From Mediterraneibacter butyricigenes (GTDB lineage Bacteria > Bacillota > Clostridia > Lachnospirales > Lachnospiraceae), in contig NZ_BHGK01000001.1 in the NCBI RefSeq assembly GCF_003574295.1, positions 1,240,001 through 1,304,000 of the forward strand: a stretch of 64,000 bases of DNA. The letters are read 5' to 3'. The position numbers and the translations under genes were made by a program. Positions 8,335 through 17,239 of this stretch are shown here, piece by piece; within the stretch, counting starts at the first letter, position 1, and each line of letters starts with the position of its first letter. Below the pieces are notes generated by a model. The model did not search any database, was not told where the DNA came from, and saw nothing but the letters and a program-made list of their open reading frames with translations.

Positions 8335-10047
8335 TTACTGCGGTAATTCTGAGTTCATATAGCTTTCCACCTGCACTGCAGTAGACAGTTCCAACACAGT
8401 CCGTGCCATTCTCTCTGCTTTCCGGATATTGAGCTGATGGATCATTTTCTTCACCGGTGCCACGGACGAAGCGTTCATACTGAATTTCCGGATTCCCAGA
8501 CCCGCAAGCAAGGCAACCGCCTGAGGATTTCCACCCATTTCTCCGCATACGCTGACCGGTTTTCCCTGACTGGTAAAAGCTTCTGCAATCTGTTTAATTA
8601 GACGAAACATTGCCGGATGAAAACTCTGATAATACTTGGCAACACTCGGATTCAACCGATCCACTGCCATCAGGTACTGGCACAGATCATTGGTTCCGAT
8701 ACTGGCAAAATCCACTTCCGAAGCTGCCACATCTGCCATCAGTGCAATCGATGGAATCTCCACCATGATTCCCACTTTGATGTTCTTATCATAAGGAACC
8801 TCTTCCTGATCCAGCTCCTGCTTCACTTCTTCTACGATCTGCTTTGCAAACCGGATGTCTCCGATACTTCCCACCATCGGGAACATGATCCAGATATTTC
8901 CATAGACACCGGCTCTTAAAATGGCCCGAAGCTGTGTCTTAAAGATCGGCTTCATCTCAAAACAAAGGCGAAGTGCCCGAAGTCCCAGGAATGGATTGTC
9001 TTCCTGCGGAAGTTCCAGATAGTCCAGTTTCTTATCGCCGCCGATATCTAACGTACGGATGACCACCGGTCTTTCTCCGTAGACTTCCGCAATTTTTTTG
9101 TATACCTCGAACTGTTCTTCCTCCGTAGGCAACTGTTTTTTGCTCATATACAGGAATTCTGTCCGGAACAGTCCTACTCCATCGGTATATTCCTCTAACT
9201 CCAGTTCACTTTTTTCTGCGGAACCCACATTTAAGCAAACCTCAATTTTGGTTCCATCTACAGTCTCAGGTCGAATCGGAAGATATTGTTTCATATCACT
9301 GATTTTTTTCAGATACTCATCCCGCATGACCTGATACTGTTTTTCCTGATCCACTGTCAGATTCGTAATTACTTTTCCCGCTTTTGCATCCACAGCAATC
9401 CGCTGTCCGTTTTCTGTATGTTCCAGAATATCCGGTACTCCAAGAACTGCGGGGATTCCGTAATTTCTTGCCAAGATTGCCATATGGGAGGTATAGCCTC
9501 CCACTTCCGTTACAATGGCCTGTACATACTCCCGTTTCATTGCCGCTGTATCGGAAGGTAACAGATCATGAGCAACCAGGATGACTTCATCTGGCAGATT
9601 TTCCAGGGAGTTTTCTTCCACTCCTAAAAGCAGGCGAATGATTCTCTGACTTACGTCTTTCAGATCTGCTGCTCTTTCCCGGATTAAATCATCCTTCGCT
9701 TTGGAAAGGATCTCGATATAACGTCCGTAAACTTCTGTTACCGCGCACTCCGGTGCCAGCAGATTTTCCCGAATCTCATCTTCAATTTCCAGATTCATTT
9801 CTTCGTCCTGGACAATGTCAATGTGTGCCTGAAAGATTTTTCGCTGTTCTTCCGCCAGATCTGCATTTTCCATCAGACTTATCAGTTCGGCCTCCGCCCT
9901 TTCCAGAATACTCTGATACTTTTCAATTTCCTGCTCTGCCTGCATCTCTTCGATCTGTCGTTCGTTGATCTCCAGCTTCACAGGTTTGTAATGAAACACT
10001 TTTCCGATCGCAGCTCCATCCGAAACTGCGGTTCCTTCGTAAATCAT
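8335..10047 (-). CDS. ptsI: PTS enzyme I (phosphoenolpyruvate-protein phosphotransferase)
   Basis: The 570-residue length is standard. The phosphohistidine motif GGYTSHMAILAR lies near residue 190. The PEP-binding TIM barrel carries GLFRTEFLYM and VSVCGEMGG. The enzyme takes phosphate from PEP and passes it to HPr, which is encoded next to it. A co-located full set of EI, HPr, EIIA, EIIB and EIIC makes the module energetically self-sufficient. Family assignment is certain; whether it is a housekeeping or dedicated copy is not. Confidence 0.94.
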   Translation of the reverse strand: MIYEGTAVSDGAAIGKVFHYKPVKLEINERQIEEMQAEQEIEKYQSILERAEAELISLMENADLAEEQRKIFQAHIDIVQDEEMNLEIEDEIRENLLAPECAVTEVYGRYIEILSKAKDDLIRERAADLKDVSQRIIRLLLGVEENSLENLPDEVILVAHDLLPSDTAAMKREYVQAIVTEVGGYTSHMAILARNYGIPAVLGVPDILEHTENGQRIAVDAKAGKVITNLTVDQEKQYQVMRDEYLKKISDMKQYLPIRPETVDGTKIEVCLNVGSAEKSELELEEYTDGVGLFRTEFLYMSKKQLPTEEEQFEVYKKIAEVYGERPVVIRTLDIGGDKKLDYLELPQEDNPFLGLRALRLCFEMKPIFKTQLRAILRAGVYGNIWIMFPMVGSIGDIRFAKQIVEEVKQELDQEEVPYDKNIKVGIMVEIPSIALMADVAASEVDFASIGTNDLCQYLMAVDRLNPSVAKYYQSFHPAMFRLIKQIAEAFTSQGKPVSVCGEMGGNPQAVALLAGLGIRKFSMNASSVAPVKKMIHQLNIRKAERMARTVLELSTAVQVESYMNSELPQ

Positions 10048-10073
10048 CTCACCACCACTTTCTGGTTTTCTTT

Positions 10074-10862
10074 TTACATATATCTTCGAATTGCTTCTGC
10101 AACTCCACTTTCGTTATTAGATAAAGTCACTGCATCCGCAACCGCCTTAACACCTGGCATTGCGCTTCCCATCGCCACTCCGAATCCGGCATACTGTAAC
10201 ATCCCTTTATCATTTTCTCCGTCTCCGATGGCCAGAATGTTTTCTCTTGGGATCTGATAATGCCCCGCCAGCCATTTCAACGCCTTCCCCTTGTCGCTTC
10301 CTCCGATTTCCAGTGAAAAATCATAGGCAAGTTCTGCCAAGAGTTGTCCCCGAAACTGCTCCATCATCCAATTTTGGATCTGTAAAATCCGTTTCGGTTC
10401 ATCTAAAACTAAAATTTTTCCAAGAGGGATCTGTGCATAGGTCTGTTCAATATCCTCTGTATAAATGACTTTCTGGTTCATACATCGTTCAAAAATTTCA
10501 AGATATCGATCCTGAAGATCTCCATAGACGTTATCCTTTTGATAGATCAACGGATGATATCCGTTCTTTACGCAATACTCCAGAATTTTTCTGCAATTTT
10601 CCACGGAAATCATTTCTTCATGCAGAATATTTTCACCGGTATAATCTGTAATCTGACTTCCATTCTGTGTGATCACTGCATTCCTGATTCCCAGTTGTTC
10701 GATAAAATCCTTTAACGCCCAATAACCTCTTCCGGAACAAAGCACGACTTTTCCGCCCTTTTCCAGCACCATCTGAAGGGCTGCTTTATTTTCCTCCAAA
10801 AGGCGATGCTCCTCGTCTAATAATGTACCGTCTACATCGATTGCTACTAACTGATACTTCAT
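10074..10862 (-). CDS. Cof-type HAD-IIB phosphatase
   Basis: The 262-residue protein has all four HAD motifs: DVDGT (residues 9-13) with the nucleophilic Asp, the Ser region at LCSGRG, the Lys in GGSDKGKAL, and GDGENDKGM for metal binding. The cap is type C2B, as in Cof/YbiV sugar-phosphate phosphatases. Its start overlaps the PHP gene stop by 4 nt, so the two are coupled. In this module it may dephosphorylate a sugar- or keto-acid-phosphate intermediate; the substrate is inferred only. Confidence 0.88.
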   Translation of the reverse strand: MKYQLVAIDVDGTLLDEEHRLLEENKAALQMVLEKGGKVVLCSGRGYWALKDFIEQLGIRNAVITQNGSQITDYTGENILHEEMISVENCRKILEYCVKNGYHPLIYQKDNVYGDLQDRYLEIFERCMNQKVIYTEDIEQTYAQIPLGKILVLDEPKRILQIQNWMMEQFRGQLLAELAYDFSLEIGGSDKGKALKWLAGHYQIPRENILAIGDGENDKGMLQYAGFGVAMGSAMPGVKAVADAVTLSNNESGVAEAIRRYM

Positions 10863-11761
10863 TTCTTTTCCTCGATCATCTGCGTTAAGGTCTGAAACAT
10901 TTCCATATCTGCTGCTTCGATCTTTCCCATTTCATGTCCCGGTTTCTTCTTGAGATCATGATAGTCCGAGCCCGCCGTAGCAAATAAGTGATGCTGCTTC
11001 GCCAGATCCTCAAAATAGAGTGTCTGTTCTTCCGAATGATACGGGGTGTAGACTTCCACGCCTCTCAGACCACATTCCAGCATCCGACCGATCTTCCATT
11101 CATCCTCTGTTGTAAACCATTCTCCCGGATGCGCCAATACGGGAATTCCTCCTGCTTCACTGATCATCTGAATTCCCGAATAAATATCCACAATATACTC
11201 CGGCACATAACATTTCTGTCCTGCCACTAAATAATCCCGGATAAAACGAATATATGGCTTGTCCGATTTTGCTCCTCCCGGTCGGTAAATTTCAAGCTTT
11301 GGATTGCCTGCATTTCTCGGATCCATAAGAATTGCATTTGCAAAATTTGTAATGACCGGTGAGTGAGGTGCTGCCAATTTGTACACCATTTCCATATCCA
11401 CTGCAAACCCTTCTGCTTCCAGATTTTTCTGAATCTGCGGAAGGATCTCAATTCTGGAGGTCTGAATTTTATCGACGGTATCCGACATCCATGTTTCTGC
11501 CTTTGTGTCGATTCCATATCCCAGAATATGTACCATCCTGTTTTCGTCAATACAGGACAGTTCCAGTGCGGGAAGGGATAAAATCCCTGTCCGCTCTGAT
11601 TCCTTTTTCGCTTCCTCCCAGGCTTCACAGGTGTCATGGTCACAGATTACAATCGCTTCCATTCCATATGATTCTGCCTGTTGAAACAATTCCGGTACCG
11701 AAAACGTCCCGTCACTGGAATATCCACTGTGGATATGCAAATCCACGCTTTTTCTTTTCAT
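10859..11761 (-). CDS. PHP-domain phosphoesterase
   Basis: The 300-residue protein has the metal-binding motifs of the PHP family (COG0613-like): DLHIHSGYSSDG at residues 7-18, CDHD near 40, a conserved Glu in PALELS, the His of HILGYG, AHPGEW, and GSDYHD near the C-terminus. These give the usual tri-metal site. Relatives hydrolyse phosphomonoesters, such as nucleoside 3',5'-bisphosphates. It lies between the RLP gene (1-nt gap) and the HAD gene (4-nt overlap), suggesting that it handles a phosphorylated intermediate of the same pathway. Confidence 0.87.
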   Translation of the reverse strand: MKRKSVDLHIHSGYSSDGTFSVPELFQQAESYGMEAIVICDHDTCEAWEEAKKESERTGILSLPALELSCIDENRMVHILGYGIDTKAETWMSDTVDKIQTSRIEILPQIQKNLEAEGFAVDMEMVYKLAAPHSPVITNFANAILMDPRNAGNPKLEIYRPGGAKSDKPYIRFIRDYLVAGQKCYVPEYIVDIYSGIQMISEAGGIPVLAHPGEWFTTEDEWKIGRMLECGLRGVEVYTPYHSEEQTLYFEDLAKQHHLFATAGSDYHDLKKKPGHEMGKIEAADMEMFQTLTQMIEEKK

Positions 11762-11762
11762 C

Positions 11763-13073
11763 TTATTTCTTTAAGTCAAACAGATCCTGATGTACGCCGA
11801 TTCCCCACAGATCCAGTGCAACTTTCAGAGACTCACAGTCTTTTGCTGCTTCCTCCAGCGGAATTCCCTCTGCGGTTGCATCTGCTGCTTTGATCAGACT
11901 TTCTACTCCGGCTGCTGCTCCCATCGGATGTGCATGCATTGCTGCACCTGCGGAAATGGAGAAGTCCAGTCCGAGATCTTCTGCCACATCCGGAATCAGT
12001 CCCTGATATACTCCGGCTGCCGGTCCTGGGAATGTACGTTTCATACCTCTGAAATCTGTGGTCAGTGCCTGTGCGATTCGGATATAACGTTCTCTCTGGA
12101 TATCAACCTTTCCATATGCACACGGATAGATTACGATATCTGCGCCACTCATTCTCATGAATTTTCCAAGTACCAGATGACTGGAAATTCCTGAATAGTG
12201 AGATTCATACATAGCTCCTGCAAAGGCCGGATGTGCCAGGATCGGAAGATCGATCTCGTCATTTTCCGCGATCATCTGCATGGACGGCCAGCCCACACTC
12301 AAGGTATTGATCATCAATCCAGGAATACCCATTTCCTTACACATTTTCGCTTTATCCAGCATTCTGTCCGGACGGTCTGTAATGTTCGGAGAATAGATCA
12401 CGTGTTTTCCGGTTCTCTCATAAACATCTTTCAAAATATCTGCCGCGATCTTTACACGATCTTTTACGGTACAGTAATCGGTATCGCTGAACAGCTCATC
12501 GTCTTTGATCCAGTCGATTCCTGCCATTGCCAGTTCGCGGATCAGTTTTCCTGCATTTTCCGGAGTTGCTCCGGTACAAGGTTTGATCATGCTGACGATA
12601 AACGGTCTTTTCTTTACGCCTGTGATTTCACGAAGTCCCTCGATACCAAATCTCGGTCCCTTGAATCCGTCTGTAAATACTTTCGGGAAATCAATGTCAA
12701 TCAATTTTAATTTTCCTGCCATGGAAATATTTCCGATTACGGAAGTCAGAACCTGCGGAAGGTTTGCTCCCATGTTTTCAAATGGGAATGCAATCTGGAA
12801 CACTGCCATTCTTTCTTTTCCTTCCATTTCCGGCATTCCGAATTCATAGCATGGAATCTCATGAACTGCGATAACTTTTCCACCGTGACGTCTGCGGACT
12901 TCCGGAGTCTCCAACGGCACCGGTGCCCAGGTTCCTGTTGTCTGCTCGATTGCCATAGAACCTACTTTTGTCAGAAGATCGGATGTATATCCCTCGCAAA
13001 AATATGTACAGATAATGTATTTCTCTTTGTCAATGGACTCCGGCATCTTAAAAATATTCTGATCATATTTCAT
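11763..13073 (-). CDS. RuBisCO-like protein (form IV large-subunit homologue)
   Basis: The 436-residue protein has the RuBisCO large-subunit fold signature. Aligned by eye with spinach numbering, it keeps the enolisation and metal-site residues: K175 (K164 in MIKPCTG), the carbamylated K201 with D203/E204 (K190, D192, E193 in WIKDDEL), H294 (H281) and loop-6 K334 (K322 in YPCAYGKVD). It lacks others: R295 is Pro, H327 is Ile, S379 is Ala and the G403/G404 phosphate site is Ala-Ala. CO2 fixation is therefore very unlikely. Known RLPs act as 2,3-diketo-5-methylthiopentyl-1-P enolase, 5-methylthioribulose-1-P isomerase, or in D-apionate and other acid-sugar catabolism. Here the neighbours are a PTS and GlpABC-like proteins, so I leave the reaction open. 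Confidence 0.88.
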   Translation of the reverse strand: MKYDQNIFKMPESIDKEKYIICTYFCEGYTSDLLTKVGSMAIEQTTGTWAPVPLETPEVRRRHGGKVIAVHEIPCYEFGMPEMEGKERMAVFQIAFPFENMGANLPQVLTSVIGNISMAGKLKLIDIDFPKVFTDGFKGPRFGIEGLREITGVKKRPFIVSMIKPCTGATPENAGKLIRELAMAGIDWIKDDELFSDTDYCTVKDRVKIAADILKDVYERTGKHVIYSPNITDRPDRMLDKAKMCKEMGIPGLMINTLSVGWPSMQMIAENDEIDLPILAHPAFAGAMYESHYSGISSHLVLGKFMRMSGADIVIYPCAYGKVDIQRERYIRIAQALTTDFRGMKRTFPGPAAGVYQGLIPDVAEDLGLDFSISAGAAMHAHPMGAAAGVESLIKAADATAEGIPLEEAAKDCESLKVALDLWGIGVHQDLFDLKK

Positions 13074-13137
13074 TTTGATTTCCTCCTCTTTCTATTCTTT
13101 TTCTACCTGATTTCAATTGGTTTCTTTTCCAGAAGTT

Positions 13138-14166
13138 TTATCTGGAAATATAGTCAAGCAGCGTAAGGACTGTTTCTCTTTCTGCACAGTTTAATCCGGC
13201 TGCCTCACATGCACACGGTGTCACGATCACATCATGGCTTTCTTCCATTAAATCTGTCATTCTTCTTCCTGCGATTGCCATCAGATTTTCCGGTTCATAA
13301 AGTCCCAGACCTCCGGCCATTCCCGAATCTGTCACATCGTATCCGCTTCGCTTCGGAAGAAGAAGTTCCGCTGATTTCAACAGCTCTTTATAATCCACTT
13401 TACGCATCGGATATAATCTCTCGATCACGCCGCTTTCGTGCAGAACAACCTTTTCCGCTTTTCCATCGATCGCGCCTTTTGTTTCCAGAATAAATGCATC
13501 GATAAACTGAATCTTTTCCTTCAGTTCCGGGAACTGGACCAACAGAGTATCCAGTACGTAACTGTCATCTGTCACAATCGTTTCATACGCTGCCAGATCT
13601 GCTTCCATCTTTTTGGCGATCGCATTGGCTGCATCTGTCTGACCCAGTTGAAGCAACAGATATCCACAGTCTTTATATTCATTGGTTGCATAGGCTTTCT
13701 TTCCGCAGGAATCTGCCAGTTTCAGGAACTGATCTGCCGTTTTCTTCGCATCTGCTGCCGCCGGGCTGATCAGGAAAAGGATCTCCCCGTCTTTCATTCC
13801 ATCGGAATAAGCTTTGTACTGGCCAAATGCGCTTTCTTCATTTTTGATGCGATCGGTGAGTGCCCAGTATTTTTCCGGAAGCTGTTCTCCCGCGATCACT
13901 TCACTTCTTACATAGCGCATCACCTCTGCCACCGGTGTATCATCGATGCTTCTGGTGTCTGCCTCATAGTTTTCTGTTGCCATAAAGGCTTCTTTTGCAA
14001 CATACTGCATGTCAAATCGGGTTCCCATTGCAGTAAATACAACGCCCATTCCACTGGAAGTATCTACTCCGAGCACTCTGCTGACTGGTGCGAAATCGGC
14101 AATGATATCACTGGTCAGACAGTTGGTTGTCCGATAATATATTTTTGAAAAATCCTGTGTTGCCAT
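13138..14166 (-). CDS. GlpC/HdrB-like protein that has lost its Fe-S ligands
   Basis: I recognise the layout of GlpC (electron-transfer subunit of anaerobic glycerol-3-phosphate dehydrogenase) in degraded form. The N-terminus NCLTSDIIADFAPVSRV matches a CxxCxxCxxxCPV ferredoxin motif with only the first Cys kept. The first CCG-domain landmark reads DCG at 166-168, and its partner CxxC region reads TDDS at 199-202. The second CCG landmark reads DSGMAGGLG at 280-288, followed by a C-terminal TPCACEAAGLNC. In classical proteins these positions are cysteines. It lies next to GlpB- and GlpA-like genes in the same orientation. It probably keeps a structural or membrane-docking role; that is inference. 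Confidence 0.72.
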   Translation of the reverse strand: MATQDFSKIYYRTTNCLTSDIIADFAPVSRVLGVDTSSGMGVVFTAMGTRFDMQYVAKEAFMATENYEADTRSIDDTPVAEVMRYVRSEVIAGEQLPEKYWALTDRIKNEESAFGQYKAYSDGMKDGEILFLISPAAADAKKTADQFLKLADSCGKKAYATNEYKDCGYLLLQLGQTDAANAIAKKMEADLAAYETIVTDDSYVLDTLLVQFPELKEKIQFIDAFILETKGAIDGKAEKVVLHESGVIERLYPMRKVDYKELLKSAELLLPKRSGYDVTDSGMAGGLGLYEPENLMAIAGRRMTDLMEESHDVIVTPCACEAAGLNCAERETVLTLLDYISR

Positions 14167-14180
14167 ATCCTTTCGCCTCC

Positions 14181-15485
14181 TTATACTGCTGCTGCATGTT
14201 TTCCTGCCAGATATGCAGACGCTGCTGCAATTCCAGCTCCGCTTCTTTCATTTGCAAAATTGTGTCCGGCCAGCACATCTCCGCAGGCGAACAGACGTCC
14301 CTTCCAGGTTTCTTCTTTCACCGAAAGATCTTCATTGACCTCCACACCAAGCTGCATAAACTGCTGACCTTTCGGAGCAATGGCATCCCGTGTCAACTGA
14401 TCGGTGGTAAGCGTTCCAAGATTCTGATCCAACAGTTCAATCCACACTTCTGTTTTTCTCGCCTTGATTCCGCCTCCGATATATCCGCCCGTTGCCAGAA
14501 CTGCTGCCGCAGCTTCGATTTCTACGCCTTCTCCCGGATGAAGCTGATCCGTCAGTCCAACCACACAATCTGCTTTCACTTTCTGATCAACCGCTTCAAT
14601 CTTCGCCACTTTCGATCCTTTCAGCATCTGAATACCTTTGACCTCCAGTGCCCGATAGATCGCACGTGTGAAACGATAACCAACGACCGAATTGCCAAGC
14701 GCCTGTACTTCCGCGATTTTGCATCCGCACACTTCTTTTAACTCCGCTACAATGCTCTGAGTCTTCAGATATCCCAATACCGGCGGGAACAAAATGGTGT
14801 CAAATGCATATCGGTTGTTCATACAGAAGGTTTTGATCAGCGTCAGAAGTTCTTCTTTTCCTTCTGTTGTATCCAGATAGTCTGCCAGTTCTCCGTCACT
14901 GATCTTTCTCCGATCTCCCCAGCCTGTCAGATGAATCTCTGTGGAAAAGTAGGTTGCCTTTCCTCCCAGCTTTTCCTGATACTTCTGATAAGACATGGCT
15001 GCCGCTTTTGCGTTAAATGTTACATTTCCTTTGATTCCTACTACCAGGATCCGTGCTTCCTTTCCCGGTTCCACGATTCCGTCTGCCATCGCCTCCGGTA
15101 CATACGCATTGACTGCAAATGTTCCAAGCATATTCGGAACCCAGACATTTTTTCCATCAAAGCCTTTCATCGGATAGCCACCGGCTTCTGCCAGATCCAC
15201 CAGCGTCTTTACACCGGATTCCAGGCTGTCTTTGCATTTTCCGTATACATGATCCGGAGCTTCTTTCAGAACTGCCTCGATGCCTTCCTGATAGTCTTCA
15301 CAGATCTCCGGTTTTTCTCCCGGGATCACTCCCAATATATCAATGGCTCCCCCCGATATTTCACTGCTTCCACCGTTTGGAAATACCATTGTCACTTTCT
15401 TTCCTGCTTCCATGGCCGATGCAGCCGCAACACATGCAGCGGTTCCTCCGCCGATAACAAGCACGTCACTTTTTATTCCGCTCAT
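14181..15485 (-). CDS. GlpB-like FAD-binding subunit
   Basis: The 434-residue flavoprotein begins with a dinucleotide-binding motif, VLVIGGGTAACVAA, and ends with the FAD-contacting LFACGDVLAGHNFANERSG, as in subunit B of anaerobic glycerol-3-phosphate dehydrogenase. GlpB relays electrons between GlpA and the Fe-S subunit in the classical complex. It lies 12 nt from the GlpA-like gene and 14 nt from the GlpC-like gene, so the three probably form one complex. The natural substrate may be a phosphorylated polyol other than glycerol-3-phosphate. Confidence 0.85.
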   Translation of the reverse strand: MSGIKSDVLVIGGGTAACVAAASAMEAGKKVTMVFPNGGSSEISGGAIDILGVIPGEKPEICEDYQEGIEAVLKEAPDHVYGKCKDSLESGVKTLVDLAEAGGYPMKGFDGKNVWVPNMLGTFAVNAYVPEAMADGIVEPGKEARILVVGIKGNVTFNAKAAAMSYQKYQEKLGGKATYFSTEIHLTGWGDRRKISDGELADYLDTTEGKEELLTLIKTFCMNNRYAFDTILFPPVLGYLKTQSIVAELKEVCGCKIAEVQALGNSVVGYRFTRAIYRALEVKGIQMLKGSKVAKIEAVDQKVKADCVVGLTDQLHPGEGVEIEAAAAVLATGGYIGGGIKARKTEVWIELLDQNLGTLTTDQLTRDAIAPKGQQFMQLGVEVNEDLSVKEETWKGRLFACGDVLAGHNFANERSGAGIAAASAYLAGKHAAAV

Positions 15486-15497
15486 GATCAGCCCTCC

Positions 15498-17129
15498 TTA
15501 TCCAATATTTAATACGTCGTAGCTTCCCATTCCGATATACATTTCCTGCATTAACTCTGACAATGGTAACTGATCACCGTATTGAGCCGCAAAGTAAATA
15601 CCTTTCCAACGTTCCTGTACATAACCAAGTACACACTTTTCAGCTTCTGCCGGAGTCATGCCCAGATCTTCCTGTGCAATTCCACCAGCTTTATAGATAG
15701 AGAATGTTCCCTGTTCCTGCCCCATTCCGATACGGGTCCGGCGACGGAGATCTCTGAAATTCTCTACATTTTCTTCTTTAAAGGAATAGCAGACCTCTGA
15801 TCCGATCATCTGAACTGCATCATCGATCACATAAGCATGTTCCGGATATTCTTCCAGGATCTTCTTTGCAAACACTCCGTATCTTGCCGTAAACTTATGG
15901 GCTGCATAACGGGAAATATGATAGGTTTCATGAATTTCCTGTGCTTCCTTTTCTGCTTCTTCTTTGGTCGTTGCGCCGTAGATAAATTCTTTATCTGTGG
16001 TACACGGAAGAACTTTTCCTACCAGTTTCTCACATGCAAGGTTGACTGCTTCCTCTGCCATCAGTCTTGCGGTTGCATATTTTCCACCGGTAATGGTGAT
16101 GATTCCTGCGACCCCTTCCATTTCCTCATGATCCAGAAGGAACATGCCACGGCTGATGTTTCGGCCGGTTTCTTTTCCTGTGGTGTAAAGAGGTCTGACA
16201 CCGGTACACAGTCTCAACATTCTTGCTTCCCGAAGTTCCGGAATGATGTCTGCCACAGAATCTTCCATGATCTTGATCTCGTCCATTCCCGGATCTGCAT
16301 CATCCGGATCATCCACATCTACAGAAGATGTTCCGAGAAGTGCGGTATTCTGGAATCCCTGACTTACCAGTCCGTCTCCATCGGCCGGGGTACGTAAGAT
16401 ACCGATCAATGTCTTTGTCGGCCGCATACTGTATACTCCGGTTGAGCCTTTGTTTGGTTTCATCGGAATTGCAAATCCTGCCATCTCTGTAATCTGTGAA
16501 CACCACGGTCCTGCTGCATTGATGATCAGTTTGGCATAAACTTCGTAAATGTTATTTTCTGTTTTATCCAGTACCCGAAGACCTACCACACGATTTCCTT
16601 CCATCAGTGCTCCGATCACCTCGTGATGGGTTCGGATCTCTGCCCCCTTGATTTTCGCATCGTATGCCTGTGCGATACACAGACGGAATGGATCAAATCC
16701 GGTGTCGATCGTTCGAAGTGCAAATCGAATATCCTTCGTCAGAAGTGGTTCTTCTTTCGTTGCTTCTTCTACCGAAATGATTTCATAAGGAAGACCGATC
16801 TCATCTGCACCTTTCATCCACTTCTGTGCAAATTCCATCTGCTCATCGGTTTTTGCTACCCAGATTGCATCTGTCGGGTCTACAACCTGTGGTACGATCT
16901 TTCGATAGATCTGATTTTCCTGCAAACATTCTCTTGCAGTCTGTACATCTGAAACCACATATCTTGCTCCGCCATGTAATGCGGAATGACAACCTCCTGA
17001 AGTTCCGGCTGCCAGGTCGTCTCTTTCCAGCAAAAGAGAATTCGGGAAACCACGAAGCACTAGGTCTCGGATAACACCCGTTCCAGTGGTTCCACCGCCA
17101 ATTACAACCACATCAAAATTTTCTCGCAT
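15498..17129 (-). CDS. GlpA-like FAD-dependent dehydrogenase with a cysteine-less BFD-type domain
   Basis: The 543-residue protein matches GlpA in length and layout: FAD motif VVIGGGTTGTG (residues 8-18), DAO-fold catalytic domain with GGARYV and the C-terminal-side GGKYATARLMAEE, then a BFD-like region at about 436-490. The last keeps DLRRRTRIGMG but not the four cysteines that bind [2Fe-2S] in GlpA: positions equivalent to CxC read GSE, and those after GMG read QEQGTFS. It should oxidise a phosphorylated polyol to a ketone via FAD. It is the first gene of the 16-kb run. Electron transfer must bypass the missing clusters. Confidence 0.85.
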   Translation of the reverse strand: MRENFDVVVIGGGTTGTGVIRDLVLRGFPNSLLLERDDLAAGTSGGCHSALHGGARYVVSDVQTARECLQENQIYRKIVPQVVDPTDAIWVAKTDEQMEFAQKWMKGADEIGLPYEIISVEEATKEEPLLTKDIRFALRTIDTGFDPFRLCIAQAYDAKIKGAEIRTHHEVIGALMEGNRVVGLRVLDKTENNIYEVYAKLIINAAGPWCSQITEMAGFAIPMKPNKGSTGVYSMRPTKTLIGILRTPADGDGLVSQGFQNTALLGTSSVDVDDPDDADPGMDEIKIMEDSVADIIPELREARMLRLCTGVRPLYTTGKETGRNISRGMFLLDHEEMEGVAGIITITGGKYATARLMAEEAVNLACEKLVGKVLPCTTDKEFIYGATTKEEAEKEAQEIHETYHISRYAAHKFTARYGVFAKKILEEYPEHAYVIDDAVQMIGSEVCYSFKEENVENFRDLRRRTRIGMGQEQGTFSIYKAGGIAQEDLGMTPAEAEKCVLGYVQERWKGIYFAAQYGDQLPLSELMQEMYIGMGSYDVLNIG

Positions 17130-17239
17130 AACTCTGCCTCGCTTCCTGTTTTTCTTTTCATCCGGCTGAAAGTGTTTCCATCATATCATCGTTATTTTGC
17201 ATAATCAAATCCAGTTTTTTCTTATTTTTTTATTGTTTT

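Noticed and set aside
11763-13073. Carbon-fixing RuBisCO
   Set aside because: Key carboxylase residues (R295, H327, S379, G403/G404 equivalents) are changed and there is no phosphoribulokinase or form III pathway gene nearby.
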